A DNA stretch of 64,000 nt, from contig NW_026515454.1 in NCBI RefSeq assembly GCF_014898815.1, positions 186,001 through 250,000 on the forward strand, in the 5' to 3' direction. Under the pieces are notes generated by a model. That model worked only from the letters and a program-made list of their open reading frames with translations. It ran no database searches and was not told the DNA's origin. This document shows positions 36,783 to 51,600 of the stretch, one piece after another. This stretch comes from Panonychus citri. Taxonomy: Eukaryota; Arthropoda; Arachnida; Trombidiformes; Tetranychidae. Each line of letters begins with the position of its first letter. Positions within the stretch are counted from its first letter, which is position 1. A program made the translations under genes and the position numbers.

Positions 36783-37290
36783 ATGGGTCATAATATCACA
36801 ATGTTCAAGGAGAAACCAAATGAGGAATTTGTTTGTGCCATTTGCTTGGGGTGTTTTAAACAACCCGGTCGCCGATGATTGTGGTCACATCTATTGTGCC
36901 GAATGTCTTTTCGATTGGTTCAAAGTTAAAAATGTCTGTCCAAGCTCTTGTTCGAGGATTCGAAAAGAAACTATTCGAAAAGCTCCCCTTCCATTTACCA
37001 ATTTGCTTGATGCTCTTCAAATCAAATGTCCCAAATGTGGTGACAAATACATTCGACTTGATCAATATGTCGATGGTTGCCCTGATTGTTTTACTTCCCA
37101 ATTCTCAAGTCGGCCCAGGGCTTCGAATGCTCAACGACAATATAAATTTGGACAATCGTCCAACACTCGATTTGCTAATAGCGGAAATTTAAGGCAAGAT
37201 GAACGGGTTAATTGGACTCATGTCGCTGGAGCGGTTGGAGCTGGTCTATTGGTGCTTATGTTGAGTAGGAAAGGCAAGAATCGTCATTAG
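36783..37290 (+). CDS. RNF41/NRDP1-like RING protein with apparent frameshift
   Basis: The ATG at 36783 starts MGHNITMFKEKPNEEFVCAICLG, but that frame soon stops. The rest of the RING finger continues in the +1 frame from ~36850 (VLNNPVADDCGHIYCAECLF) to the stop at 37290. One extra G in the GGGG run at 36848-36851 accounts for the switch; no intron fits. Joined, the protein would be ~168 aa: an N-terminal RING (C-x2-C ... C-x-H-x2-C-x2-C), a second Cys pair block (CPKCGDKY, DGCPDC) as in NRDP1, and a C-terminal hydrophobic segment (VAGAVGAGLLVLML) that could anchor it in a membrane. RNF41-type proteins are E3 ubiquitin ligases. It is either a sequencing/assembly error or a broken gene. Confidence 0.75.
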
Positions 37291-37443
37291 ATAAACACTT
37301 ATGTGTTTATCTGTTTGTATGATGTATTATAAGCGATGACAACGGATCCATGATAATATTAACAATTTTCTAATTGAGTAATTGAATTAACTTACATTTG
37401 TTTTTTTGAACCTTCTGGTTTACTAGAACAAACTATTATCTGT

Positions 37444-38978
37444 TTACAATTTAGGTTTTGATTTAGTTGGATCATAATCATAGGTTTTCTGTAAAGGTCC
37501 AACTCCCGAACGATCAAATTGATTTAAGTATTCATTGTTTATCTTTCTGGCCGTTCGATTTTGCATCATTGTGGTCCAAGCCTTTTTCACGTCGGTGACA
37601 CTATTTACAATTATGCCCCAAACTCCCTTCTTTTCACTTTTATCCTTTTTTACGGTTGGAGGTATTTTGAGTGCCCGACGAACCTTTGGATTCAACATGA
37701 TTACTGATTGACAGATTGATATTGTATTACTTGTGGCCCAATATAAACAAACAGCGGCGGGCATCTTGGTGGAAGCGTAAAAAATTGCTCCAGGAATAAC
37801 AAATAATGAAGCTTTTCTCAGTAAATCTTGAACTGGACTTTGACTCGCTGTGTTTGTAATCGAACCTAAATAAATCAATCAAATGAGAGAAGAAAATTAA
37901 TATCGTTGGTGACAGTGTTTTCGAACTAAAGTTCTTCCACCTCAATCTATTTACCATATTCAACTCCAATTTTCATTATTCCAAACAATGTTACCGCTGT
38001 CCAGGTTGGGATGAGATAACTTGGATCGGGAATAGTTAAATCAAATATCGGACCGAAACCACCTTCTTTCATAACTTCGTGTCCACTATTGGCCATTGCT
38101 CTTAAAGCTATGAAAAAACTTCCAAACACAGAAATCTGATCATGAAAGAAAAAAAATCAATTACATCAAATTAGAATACAATTAAAACAAAAAATATTAG
38201 ATAAAATATACCAACCGAACATAAAGGAGCGATAACCATATTCTTCAATTTAAATGAATCGTTTGTCTTGTAAACTTCGGCCAATTTATAAGTCGCTTTC
38301 AGTGCTGAAAAGATTAATAGAATAGAATTAATTGTTTGATCGATTCGGAGAGAAAAAATTAAAACGGAATAATAAGAACTAACCTGCTTCTCTATCACCT
38401 CTTGCTTCAGCTTCTTTTTTCATATTCATAAATGTTGTGAGTTTCGGACTAGCCAAGGCCATTTTTGTCGATTGTTCTGACGAAACGAAAAGAAAAACCT
38501 AAATTAGTCAGTCATGGTTAAAGAATTGAGATACAATTTACAGAAGGAAAAAGACTCACTCTGTGAGAAGATCATAACCGGAGTTAAAATTATTCTACCG
38601 ACAAGTGTAACAGTCATAATAGCGACATAATAAGGCACATGATTCTCTAAATATAATAACATAGTGCAAATCCAACCTGAAGAGAAAAAGAAAAAGAGAA
38701 GAAATTATCAACTAGATTAATCTTTTTCTAAAAAGAATGAATTTACCTGTAGGAAACCATAATGAACAGTTGAAAGTCTTGGCTGTTATCGGGCCCAAGG
38801 GCAGAAGCTCCGGAGGCAAAGGTGGATCTGGAATTTTAAAATCGGGTAAATTAATCTGTCGAGAAGGAACCGAAGATGAAGCAAGTCTACAGTTTAGAAG
38901 AGCGAATCGATTAATTTGATTTGTTCTATTTAATGTTGCGATTAAACGTGGAACATTTCGCACAATTAACGAAGACAT
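37444..38978 (-). CDS. OXA1L: OXA1L, mitochondrial inner-membrane insertase
   Basis: Six exons on the minus strand: 38747-38978, 38560-38676, 38384-38476, 38216-38304, 37955-38135, 37444-37865; phases agree; 377 aa. The N-terminus is Arg/Ser/Asn-rich with few acids, typical of a mitochondrial presequence. The YidC/Oxa1 core follows, with membrane segments such as PYYVAIMTVTLVGRIILTPV, FGSFFIALRAMAN and PTWTAVTLFGIMKIGVEYG, and KMPAAVCLYWATSNTISICQ. The basic C-terminal tail probably contacts the mitoribosome. The protein inserts mitochondrially made subunits into the inner membrane. One donor (exon 4, TCG|GTTGGT) is atypical. The gene converges on the RING gene with ~150 bases between stops. 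Confidence 0.92.
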
Positions 38979-39280
38979 ATTGACAGAGAGAAAATAAAAT
39001 CTAATCCAAATTGCGATTAATCAATCGAAAGAGAACATAATTAGACGAGAAAAATTAAAGAAAAACAATCAACAAGATTAAAAGAAACGCTAACATGTGA
39101 AAAGAGAAGAACATTTTATCCAATCAGAGCGAAGTTCGAATTTTACCCGCGATTTTCAAATTATGTTTTCTTTTTCCAATCGAATTGAGTTTTCTCCTTA
39201 TTCCAAATTGTAATCGACTTTTTTCTTCACCACAAATCGATAAAATAATAGAACAAATTATTCCGATTGAGATTTCCTCC

Positions 39281-39412
39281 ATGAAATTAGATCGAAAATG
39301 TTTGCCAATAAAAAATTCTCTTCATTGGAAATCTAACAAACGACAATCACGTTCTAAGAGTAAAAAAAAAGTTCGAAACCAAAGAATAACAATAACTGAG
39401 GTTAGATTTTAA
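39281..39412 (+). CDS. possible small basic protein (uncertain)
   Basis: The frame is open from 39101 but its first ATG is at 39281, giving 43 aa that are very rich in Lys/Arg/Ser (KSNKRQSRSKSKKKVRNQR). An ATG at 39163 just upstream is in another frame and closes after 16 codons, so a longer product would need a frameshift. A GTTAGA donor at 39401 could join to an acceptor at 39658, but that downstream exon is antisense to the last DPP exon and is doubtful. The region lies opposite the OXA1L start. No family is recognised; it may not be a gene. Confidence 0.25.
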   Translation: MKLDRKCLPIKNSLHWKSNKRQSRSKSKKKVRNQRITITEVRF

Positions 39413-39698
39413 TCGAATATAAATTCTGATAATATCTAGATGATATTCTTCTAACTGTGTTTGTATTATTCTCTCCATTAGATTAATTCTCTTTTTCTTT
39501 AGTATTTGTATCAACTTCGATCGTCGTAAAGTTTATAACGGTAATTATAAGGAAAATCGATAAATCAATGAAACAATTTTCGAGTAATATAATTGTCACT
39601 TTTATTATTTTCTCATATATTTATTGGTGAATTTATTTACAATATAATATTTTTACAGGTGAGAGATTTAAAGATTACATCATGTCCAGTTTCAATGG

Positions 39699-42600
39699 TC
39701 AACTATCTCCATTTAATTGAACAGAATCAAAACATTTCTGTAAATAAGTTTCAATTAAAAGTAAAAAGTGTAACTTTGAATGTGATAAAAGGTGATCATC
39801 ATCAGGATAGATTTGAATTTGATAATTAATTGTTCCTTTGATTGTTTCCTTAATCAATGATTTAGTCAATAACATAGTATGTTGAAGGGAAACAAATTCT
39901 GTTGATAAGTAAATTAAATCAGATGAGAGAGAGAGAGAAACAAAAATAAGATTAATCATCAATCAATAGAGAGACAGAAAATCAATCAAATACAATTACA
40001 ATTAATTACCAAGGCGAAAGATTCAATTGGTTTCCAGCAATACAAGTAAATTAAGTCAATTTTTCCAATCAAATTAAATTGTTTCATAATTATATTGTAT
40101 TCCAATAATCAATGGATCAACAATTAAACTAAATCTATTATTATCAAGTTTTCCCCTTAATTCAATGGTAACAATTTATTATTACAACTTAATCAATACT
40201 AATTATGACTTTTAATCATCATCAACAATTGATTGTCTAATCCAAACCAATTGATTGCTAATACTAATTAATTAGCATCAGATCAATTAGTAACCTTAAA
40301 AGTTACCTTGTAACAAATTGTTTGCTCATTTTTTTTTGTTCACAATTTAATACCAATTAGTTGAATGTAATTAACTGTAATTGATTAATTTCATCAGATT
40401 GTTACTCATTTAATTACCATTGGCAGTTCCATGGGCGATGAGAAACTTTTTATTAACCAAATCATCAACCTTGAGAAATAAATTGTTCAGATCGTAATTT
40501 GAATTATATTGATGAGTATTTGGATTACCAAACAGATATTCAGCAGAAACAGCATCTAAATTGTTAAATAATAAACAACAGGCAATTAGTTAATCACTTG
40601 AGAAAATTATTCTTATCAACAAAATTCAATTCAATACAATTGACTGGATGCAATTTGATTGATTGTGATTGAGAAAATGATCAACATCCTATTAAATGAA
40701 TTGAAAACATTTTTATCCTCACTTAATCTTAATTCATTTCTAATCATAATCATCATTGACCCTTGATTATCATTCATTAATCTTAATTTGATTCTTTCTT
40801 CCTTACGGATTAACAGTTTTCCAACATTCAATTCAGAATAAGATTCAGTTAGGATAAAATAATCACCATCAATTCAGAAGACAGATTATATCATCATGAT
40901 GATAATTTTTCATCATCATCATGAAAGAAAAAGTGAAAAACTTTTCAATTGATTCATTTGATTTATCGTTTCAATGTTGATTTTGTTGATAAACTGTTAC
41001 TATTATCATTATCATGTACAATCATTGATTGTCATCATAAATCTCATCTTAATTTAATTTGATTCTCACTTAACAATAAACATGAAAACCCAAAGAAAAA
41101 GGTCAAACCAATGAAGTTGATTGAAGGAAAAGCTTAACTAAATTAGCAGCAATCAAGAATCAAAGTTAATGATAAATTGAGCAATTAGAGTTGAACAATT
41201 GTGAGGACAATTTTCGCTTTTCGTAACGTAATTTAAACTTATGTTCACGTAAGTTAATTAACATCATTTTAATCAAATAGATTGGAAAAAGAGAAGCAAA
41301 AAAAAGAAACAAACAATTCCAACAATTTGCTCAATAATCATCATGAATCTTTCTCTCTCCATGGTTATCCAATCATTAACTTCATTTCATTGTGAACACC
41401 GAATACAATTGAACCCGAGAATTCAATATAATCCAATTTCAATCTCATCTAATCTAATGTTTACTTTTCATTTCTCTCAATGGACGAAACTTAATCTCCA
41501 TTAATGGCTTATTATTAGATGAATCTACTATTATTTATATGGAAAATATCGGTTACCAGATTATCTCATTCTCATTTCAAGACGATCATCACAACTGATC
41601 AAATAAAATGAACATAAAATCAACTAGAGAATCGCCATCATCATGATCATCATGACGACGATAAGGATCAAATTTCCGAATCATATTTAGCTTCATCTCT
41701 CTTACAATCCAATATCTTTAACTACTTTCATTCAACTCTAATCACTTTGATTCACCATTTAATTTCGTCATCATGATCAATGAGAAAATTTCACCATCAA
41801 AGTAAATCTATACAATATTATTTTCCACTCCCAAGTGATCAACTGATGAAAGGAAAGTCAATAAAAGCCACAGGGCTAATAGTTAATATCGAGATTAAAG
41901 ATTATCCATTAAGATGATCATGATTATCGTGTCTTCAAATTATCTCCCGAGTTTCAGCTCTATTTTTAGCTCATCATCATCATCATGGAATTGTTCATTA
42001 TCAGGGTTAGTTATCATCTTCTTATATTAATTTTCTATTATTAACTTTAATTATTGTTGATATGGAATTGGAAAAATTTTCTATTCCTGAAAATACAATG
42101 AGAGTCAATTAGAATCGATGATCAGATTAAAATCAATGTCAATCAAGTTTCAAATGTTGATAAATATTATCATTAATTGCAATTAAACATCCTCATAGAT
42201 TAACACTAAATGTATCAATCATGATTATCATCAAGATGAAAAATGAAATCATCACATGAATTTCATGATAAAATTATCAATAATCACCAAGAATCAATGT
42301 TTTGTTTGCTTTCACAATTTCAGATCATTTTCTGTTTGTTCATGATGGAAACATGAACTTTTCCTCCCAATGAACATTCAATGTTCACCATCAATTGTAT
42401 ATATTTTTTTTCATCATCTTCCTTTTGTTTCTCTCTCTCTCTCTCTCTCTCTCTTCCAATATTCATCATGTTATCATGGTGAAGAAAAAGAAACATAAAG
42501 AACTACTATCATCATGTATTTATAACATTACTTTTCAATCATCACTCATATAATACACACTGAATCTTGGAAAACCACAGGAACCTTCAATCAGAATGAA

Positions 42601-45600
42601 AGAAGAAGAAAAAAAAATCAAATAGAATAAAAATTCTGGTAACCATTTTCTATGTACTATTAATACTATTTCATTAGAAGGCATTCATCAGAATCTCATA
42701 ATCATCATCATCACAATTTTCTCAGTTCCTCTTTTCTCATCACTCCCAAGTCAATATCATCACTATCTCCATCTTACTTTATCTCTTCCTCTTCCCCTGA
42801 ACATCAATAAATCGATTAGTAGCAAGTAATTTCACCCACAATGGGAAAATTTACTATAAGAATTACTATCAAAAGGATAGAGAATGAGAGAGAGAATGAA
42901 TAATTTGAAACAATATCATGGTGAACGATTTCAATTTCTATCAACTTATCGTCGTATTGATTTCGATTTCAGAACAAATTAATCATGTCAATATGAATGA
43001 ACATCATGGTCATAATGATTTCTCATCGAAATCTAATGTTCAGCATTAATTGTGATCATTTTCTCTCTCTCTCTCTCATCACTGATATTGATAAAATAGG
43101 AAGCTGATGATTGTATCCTTATTATTGAGAAACAATTACTTTTCAATTGTGAGCAATTTATCAACTATTAATATTAATTATCTTACCCATTAAACGCCAA
43201 TCAACTACTGGTGATTGTCCAATCGTACAAGTAATTAGTCCAGTTTTATCTTGAGAAACTGTTTCCAATGCTGTGAATGCTGAACTTGCTGATCCCCATA
43301 GAGCAACCTTGCTACGATCAATATTACCTAATAGGGAATCAATTAAATCAATTATGGCCAATTGATGATCATAATTAACCTTTGACCAGCGATAATCTCT
43401 TGAGGTATCTTTCGGATTAATCTCATGAAGTTCAAGTTGAACGTAAACATATTCCTTTGATGAAGAAAGATAATGTCCCCAGTGAAGATTGAATCTTTCA
43501 TTAAGAATTAAATCAACCATTGGAAATCTATTTATAAGAAGAAATAAAATCAATCTAATCAACTTTTTCTCTAACCAATTAACAGAATAATTAAAAACAC
43601 TTACGATTCGATGACCAATGGATAACGAATACCTTCATCTTCCTCTTCATTTAATACTTCTAGATGTCGACGTGGAGGTGGAACCAGAACTTTAATGTTC
43701 AACCCTTTCGAAGAAGAGTAAACAACAATCAAGGTAAATTTCAAAATTCGAAAACGTTCAAACACTTTAGAAAAAAAATATCGAATATGTTACCATTTGA
43801 ACATTTGAAACTTACTTCGAGAATCGTTATCTATGGGTAGAGTTAAATACATCTCATTGGGCATTCGTTTATCTTTCAGAACTTCCTCAAAGTCTTTATT
43901 ATCTTCAATGGTCCAAACTAATTAAAGAAAGAGAATTAATCAATCAACCAGATAGAACTTCGAACATTTTGATTGCAATATAATTACCATGAGTATAATT
44001 GATTGTTGAATAGATTGAGGTGAACACTTTTTTGGGTCCAAGGCACCTTAAGACGTAATGGTCAGCTGATGGACTGAATGTTGCCTCATAATAACCACAA
44101 GATGAGCTTAAATTACAGGTAATACAAAAAGGTAACCCTGTAGTTGAATTGGTTAAGCTTAATGAGTAAATGTGACTTTGAGCTGGTTTATCAATTCCAG
44201 TAGCCTGGAAATAGATTATATCTTCTCGAATATCATAAGATAATAATCTTAATACATCGTAACGTCCATGAGTTAAAAAGTTTCCAACCAGATTGAAATA
44301 TTTATCCTTGAGTAAGAACAAAATAATTAAAATTGGAACAATTAAAACTCAACAATCGATAAATAATCAACAAAATGTTTCCCTTTAAAAACAAAAAGTT
44401 GACAACAAAATAAAGACTGAAAAGTTTTCCAGTTGATGGAGATGAGGATGAAAAGATGATGATGATAACACAATGGAAACGGAAGTTAAACTTCAATATA
44501 ATCACGGAAGTTGATTTAATGTCAATTGTTGATTCTAATAAAATGAATCGTCAACTTTGCTAACATTTTAAAGTGGAAAACTTTCAAATTGGGAATATAA
44601 TTAAAATTCTCAGGTGAGTTAATTGTTCATATATCTCTTACCTGTGGATTAAAATGAGCTATATGATTATATTGTCCAATCTTAAGATCAGGTTTAGGTG
44701 TGATAATGAAATGCTTGGAGGGATTGTCTCGAGTTAATATTGATGATCCAAGGTATTTAACCTTATTGATACTCTCACTGATTACATTTGACCTTCTACA
44801 AGACCAATTATCGTAACCGGAGCAATTTATTAATATTGAATGATTTTGACTTCGTAATGTCCAAACAACGATTATCGTTGACGAGTCAAACCAGGAAACG
44901 TAGGTCAAGTATTTATCTTTACCGGTCAGTTCAACGGGTTCAATTAGCTTACGAGCCGATCGACTTGGATCCGATAACTTGATAAACCAAAGGTCAACAA
45001 TTGGTATCGATCGTCCAGCCTTTTAAGAGATGAACAACAATTTGAAATGTTAGACAATTAACTAAACAATTACAACTACGAACTAATTTAAAACCAAGTC
45101 ATTTATGAGTAGTGAAAAAGTTAATCAAGTAAATTGGGTCAAATTGTTGATCAATTTTGATTCGGTTTACTTTTAGTTGTTGTGTTAATATGTAAATCGA
45201 TTAACTTATTTTCAATAGGGAAACTCAGGTAAACGAATAACTTTTTCATCAATTTATTGATTATCAAGTTAATCATTTAATTTCCTTGATAAATTTCCGC
45301 CTTTTTAGTTGAATTAATAGTTTGTAAGTTTCAACCGGAAAAGGAAATGTAGATACGTTGAGAAAATGTTATTTCTTCATTTCCATGGTAAATTGTATTC
45401 GTTTCAATTGATAAGAAAAAAAGATGAGAAATTACCGATTTAAGATATTGAACTTTTTCACAATCGTTGTGTTCATTTTTCTGATCAATTTCAGTTCTCA
45501 TTTCAAAGTCTTTTGTGACGATATTTAGGCGAGTAAATATCATGATAGATTTTAAGAATGAAAATATTTCGAGTCCCTAGTAACCTAAAGTAAGGAAAGA

Positions 45601-48600
45601 AAAACGAATTTCAATTCGTATCTGTCGAAATTTTTTCGACTACAATTCTAATAAATGTTCATGCTATCAATAAGAAGGTTTGAGAGAGAATCGAAATCGA
45701 TTAATAAGAGAAATACTCTGACATAATTGGTTACTTTTATCCTATCGAAACGAATAAGAGTTAAATGATATAAATAAAGTTCTGAAGAGAGAAAAGTTCC
45801 AACTCTGGTTCGAACAATATTATAAACAAGTAACTATTAATAAAAGAAAAGATTTTTATTTAGAGAAGAAAAGTTCCAAGTTCTGTTTTCTGTTAACATT
45901 ATCGAACCTCCTAAAGCTCAAGCTCTATTTTCCTCAGTGTTGAGTGATAATAACCAATGTAGATTTCGTCCTGAGGGAAGTTCAATTCTATGAACATTAT
46001 CATGGTAAAGAAAAGAGAATGTTAATAAACATTGGAAAAGAGAGAGAGAGAGAGAAAAGTTTCAAGAAAACTCGAAACTCGAAAATACTTTGAAATGATA
46101 AGAAAAAAGTTCGAGAAGAGATGAACGTTGATCGAATACAAAAGAAAAACAAAATATAATAAAAGAATAGTAACAAATTCGTGGTGAAAATTTCGAATCA
46201 ACTTAAATCAATCAATCATAATTCTAATCAGTTTAATTGTCTTCAAATCTAAAGGTTGAAAGAAATAATTACCAACAAGTGACAGAAAATAAGAATGAAA
46301 AAAAAAGTTCCAAAAAGATTCAATGGAAAAAGTTTTCCGGTTCAATCGAAGTGAAAATTTTGTCAAAACATCATTTTCACTTTCATGGAAATGCTAGAAA
46401 CTTTCATGATAAATTAATCAAAGTGAATAATGAAATGCAAGAACTTAATTTAAATGTAAATCCATTAGAGTTTCATAAGAGTGAGTGAGAGAGAGAGAGA
46501 AGAAAAGAAAATTTTATTCAACTTTAAATTCTATGATTGAATTGTTCGAATGTTCAAAGTTCTATTCATTATCGAATAGAGTTCAACAGATTTATGAGAA
46601 AAAGTGACTCGGTGAGAGAAAGAGAAATCATGAGAATTCAAGTTCAGGTTCTAAAGAAAAGAAAAAAAAATGAAATGAAATGAAATGGAAAATGAATTCA
46701 AGTTCAGATGAGATGAAATTTTCTTCCATTCAATCTGCTAATTAAGATCATTAATCAATCACCATTACGATTCTGTGAACAATCAGATTCGATCAATATT
46801 GAATAATGTTAATCTTCATTCTCATGGTACCATTTGGATTGAATTTTTCCCTCCTGTTTTTCCTGAGCCTTGAACAGGAAAAAAAATGTCAACCAAATTG
46901 TGTATCAATTTAGATTATCATGGGAAATAAGGTTGATTCTGATTGAATTCATGTTCGCATTTAGAAATGAGAAAAGGGAAAAATAAGATTCATGATTCTT
47001 ATCGATTAAGATACTTAAATTGTCCATCAGAATTTAGAGAAATCATCAAAGGTTGAAAGAAGAGAAAAAAATGTCATCATCATATTGTCAGAATTTCTGG
47101 TTATCGGTTCATATTGAAGATAATCTTTGATATGATTGAATTGAAATTAGAAAAGAAAAGAAAACGTGTATAAAAATCAAGTCAATCAGAAATTCAATTT
47201 AATCTCATTTGAATATTGAAAGAGAAAAATAAAATAACGAGAGAAAAAAAATCGAAATAATTTTTTTTATTTTCCATTTTCTCGTTTTCACTTTTCCTTA
47301 TTTTCTCAGATGAATATTATCTCTTATTGAGCTTCTTTATTCACATGGATTCCTAAACTTAGAATTCTCAATTTTCTCTCTCTCTCTCTCTTCGATATCA
47401 TGAAAGATCAACAATCGTGTATATAGATGAGAACATGGAATTGAAATCGCAATTTCGTAGCTCAAATCTTCTCATTATATATCAGGATAATATTTCTATT
47501 CTTATGATAACCATCATGATAGAATTTTCAGATTTATCTAAAGAATCTAAGAATAAGGTCAAAGAGAATACCAAATGTCAACAAGGTTCTTTAGTCCAAA
47601 AGTGTTGGAAAGAGTTGATAATATCTTCCTTTTCTATCAAATAGAATAATAATAAAATAGTTCTCACCTTTGGAAATCTCTGGTTAATAATAGAAGGTGG
47701 AGATTCGTATTCCGATTTAGTATCATAAAGAGAACCGTAAATGTTGATTGGAATCAAATCGATGAGAGAATCATTGAAACTTGCATAGATTAACATGGTT
47801 CCATCAGCTGAGAACCAAATAGCTTCATTTAGACCCAAAAATTCTGGAAAAAAAAATGCAGAAAATCAGAAATTTTCAAAAATTCCAAATTCTTTTCCAC
47901 CAAAACTCACAACTTACCTTTATAATACCAATCAGGTAAACCATTGTAAACCGATAATGATTTACCTGTGGTGGTCAATCTGACCGGTTCCTTGCCGATT
48001 CCAGGGCAGTAGTAGATATCATTTTTAATTATGAACACCTTTGGAAAAGAAAAGAAAAGTTAATCAAAACAATTAGCCAACAATTAGACAAATTAAGCAT
48101 TCGAAAAGTTTTATTATCCTAATCATGATTACGATCAAGCAATATTAATATTAAAATATTGTAGCAACTTTTTGAACACATTGTTGTATTAATATTGATG
48201 ATAATCGTTTCTCAGTTCTTAGTCTTAATTAATTAATGGATTAGAAAATCATTAATGATATTCAGTGTAAATCATGTCTAATATTTAATTAGAAATACTT
48301 TATATCTATTACCATGAATAGTATTCAGATTACTTATTGAGATTGATTAATAAAATTATTAGATTATTAATGAATCGGGTTAACCATAAAATGAAACAGT
48401 TAAATGATTGATGATCAATCTCAACAATTAGCGACTGAATTTTGCTGATAATTTCAGAATAATCAACCAACATGAGGATAATTAGAAGAAAAATTTTCGT
48501 TCCAACGAACTCGAGTTCTTAAAGATGAAGAAAAAAATAATAATATGAAAATGATATTTATCTTTTCCTTCATCATCATTATCATTGGGTATCTTTTAAT

Positions 48601-51600
48601 TAGCATTATTACCTGTGTGATCATCATTTCATCGTCATCATCATCATGAAATGATTATTATCATCATCTGAATAAAGTTTCTTAATGAATTTCCTATTTT
48701 CTATTTTATCATGAAAGAGATGAACAGAAAAGTTACTAAGGAAACTTATTCATTCATCTTCACCAAAATGATAAATAATAGATTCAGGTAAAGATGGAGA
48801 TAAGATTTATCTTCAATTATTATTAATATACTAATAGAAACATTGAACAAATTGTCTTACTCATTAATCATGATAATTATATTCCCAAATAATATTTAAT
48901 TTCATTTACAGTTTCTCTCAGATTCATTAAGCTATATTTCATCATCATCATGAAAGATACATGAATGTAAATACGATTAACTTCAATTCCTTAATTATAA
49001 TCACTTTTATCCATCAAAGTCCATTAAGGGTCAGTTACATAATCTTTTACACTCACAACTCGAAAAGTTGATCATTAATTATGTGTTTAAATGATGATTA
49101 ACTCCAACAATCAATTACAGTAAATTCAGTTTGAGATTCATTTAATTATCTTTATCCTGTTGCTTTTCCCATGTAGACAAATCTCATGGAGGAAGAAAAA
49201 AACTTTCACCTCAACCAGAATTTAGATTTATATTAATATGATGTAAACATTATCTCCTTAACCATGGACATAAAGATGATGATGATGATTATGATGAAAT
49301 AATGATCTTCAAATAATGATTATGATGATGATGATAATCAACAACATCCATGATATTAATACAAAACCTAACGATGTTGATCAAGATTTTGATAATGTTC
49401 ATGATAATACTTTAGGTTGACTACTGATAATGTGAAAATAAAAAGACATTAATTTAGTTCTGAAAATTTGATTCACTTCACTATGGTAACGAGATTCTCA
49501 CCCTGTAGCATCATGAATCAACCATTAGAAAGATATTGGATATAAATTCTCAAGCAACTGAGAATCTTATCTACTAAGGATTAAGGATTCAATCGGTAAT
49601 CCCTTTGCTTCAGAATAAACCAAGAAAAAAAAAACAAAGATCATCCAAGAATAAAATGATTTAATCTTAATCACCAACAAGAAATGAAACAATTTACTCA
49701 TTGGTTAGAAAAGTATTAAGATTAAAAGTTTTCCATCTATTATTAGATCATCATGACGATACCTGAGCTTTTGATATAATTAATGTCTCAGAGCAAAGTT
49801 ACATGTACATCGATCATATGAAAAGTTCTGGTCATCACAGAATCTAATCCATATCAACTCTGGAACAAAATTATCACCAACATTATTATTAATCCATTTG
49901 TGTACAAACTCAATAAGATGATGAGGATGGAGAGAGTGAGAGAGAGCTTTTAATTAAGCTTTTCCTTACGTTTTTATCGTAACCTCTTCATCATGAAATA
50001 AAATACTCATTGAAAAGACAATGATAATAGAGAGCAAGATAAAAGTTTCATAATGATAATAATAATCTAGTTGAACATAATCATTATGAGTATTATTTGT
50101 TGTCCATGAAAACTTCAATTATTATCTTTTACTGGACACTTCAGGTTAATGATGTTATCATCATCATCGTCGTCATTATTTGCAGGTAATATAATAATAC
50201 ACACAATCAGTCGGTTAGAAACCTCGAAAAGCTGGACAATGTCCAATTTTGACCATTTACCTTGAGAAAAAAAAAACTTATTCTCACCATAAAAATAACC
50301 CAATTAACTTTTATCAATCAAACTTTTTTAGAATTTAATTTCAAATAGATTAACTCGACAATAGTATTTTGGTATCATTCGTGGTTCATTGAGTTTATCA
50401 TGAAAAAAAAATATCTTCAGGTGAAAGCTGATCAGCTCAATTCTCTTAAATTTCTTTCGACATTTTTTTTGTTCGAATCTCCATCATCATCTAAACCAAC
50501 CAAATAGAATCTTCATCTTCTTCCAACAGGGAGTCACAAATATCTTCTTTAAGCTAATCATCTTCTCATCTTCATCCTCATCTTCATCTTCATCTTCTCT
50601 TATCATCAACATGTATCATAACTGAAGAACAAAAATCCTCACAATCATCTACTTCGCTCTCTCTCTCTCTCTACTCAAAAATGATGAGAATATCCTGAAT
50701 ACCCTGAGGGCTCGAAAAAACAATAACAATAGTAATCAAGCTGAGAACAAAGCAACAACATAAAGAAATATTTTCTTCAATTTATCTTCAATTCAATTTC
50801 AAGTGATTTACTTTATCAAATATGAAAATGAATCAACTTGTAACAATTTAATAATAACAATAGCAAATTCCTATTCAATAATCATCTCAACCTCATGAAA
50901 CATTGTTAATGATTATTTAACCATGAAGAAAACTTTTACACACAACACACAATTCAACGATATCTATTATATTATTTTCTTTGATTATTCATCATTTAAA
51001 TTCATTTCTATTTTATCATTTTCCATGAATAAATAATATTCACAATTTAAGTTTCTCTTTTTCTATTCTTGGATATTAATATATAATATAAATATTAGAA
51101 CATTATTATTAAAGCTAATAATATTTTCTTTCTCTCAATTATTCTCAATCTCTGATTATTAGCATTTTTCTATTCTACCCTTAAGAAACGGAAGTGGAAA
51201 GGGAAAAAGAATTGTTTTAAAAACTTACATATGCATTTCCGCTTTTCGACCAGGTTGCATACTGAATTTTCAGAGGTTCGCCCTCAATGTATGGTTGAAT
51301 TATCTCCTCAAGAGGTATTAGTTTACTGGAACTTATATTGTAAATCTTATAATTAACATGGTCGGATGAGTTGACCTAGATAATTGGATCAAGAAAAGAA
51401 AAGGTAATTTGATTCGGATTGCCATGTAATCGACCACTGGTCATCTAGAATTACCTCTGTCCGGTCAATCTCTAATAAAGTGTAATGTCGATCAGGTGAT
51501 AATATAAATTTGTGGACGTTGTACTGACTCTATGGAGTGAGAACAAGTTAACAGAGAAAAAGAGATGAGAATTTTTTTTCTTCTCTCTTCAGAATTAAAT

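Noticed and set aside
39593..39829. Plus-strand frame that could be spliced to 39281-39400
   Set aside because: It is antisense to the last coding exon of the DPP-like gene (39699-39898), which matches the family well; the plus frame is probably a shadow.
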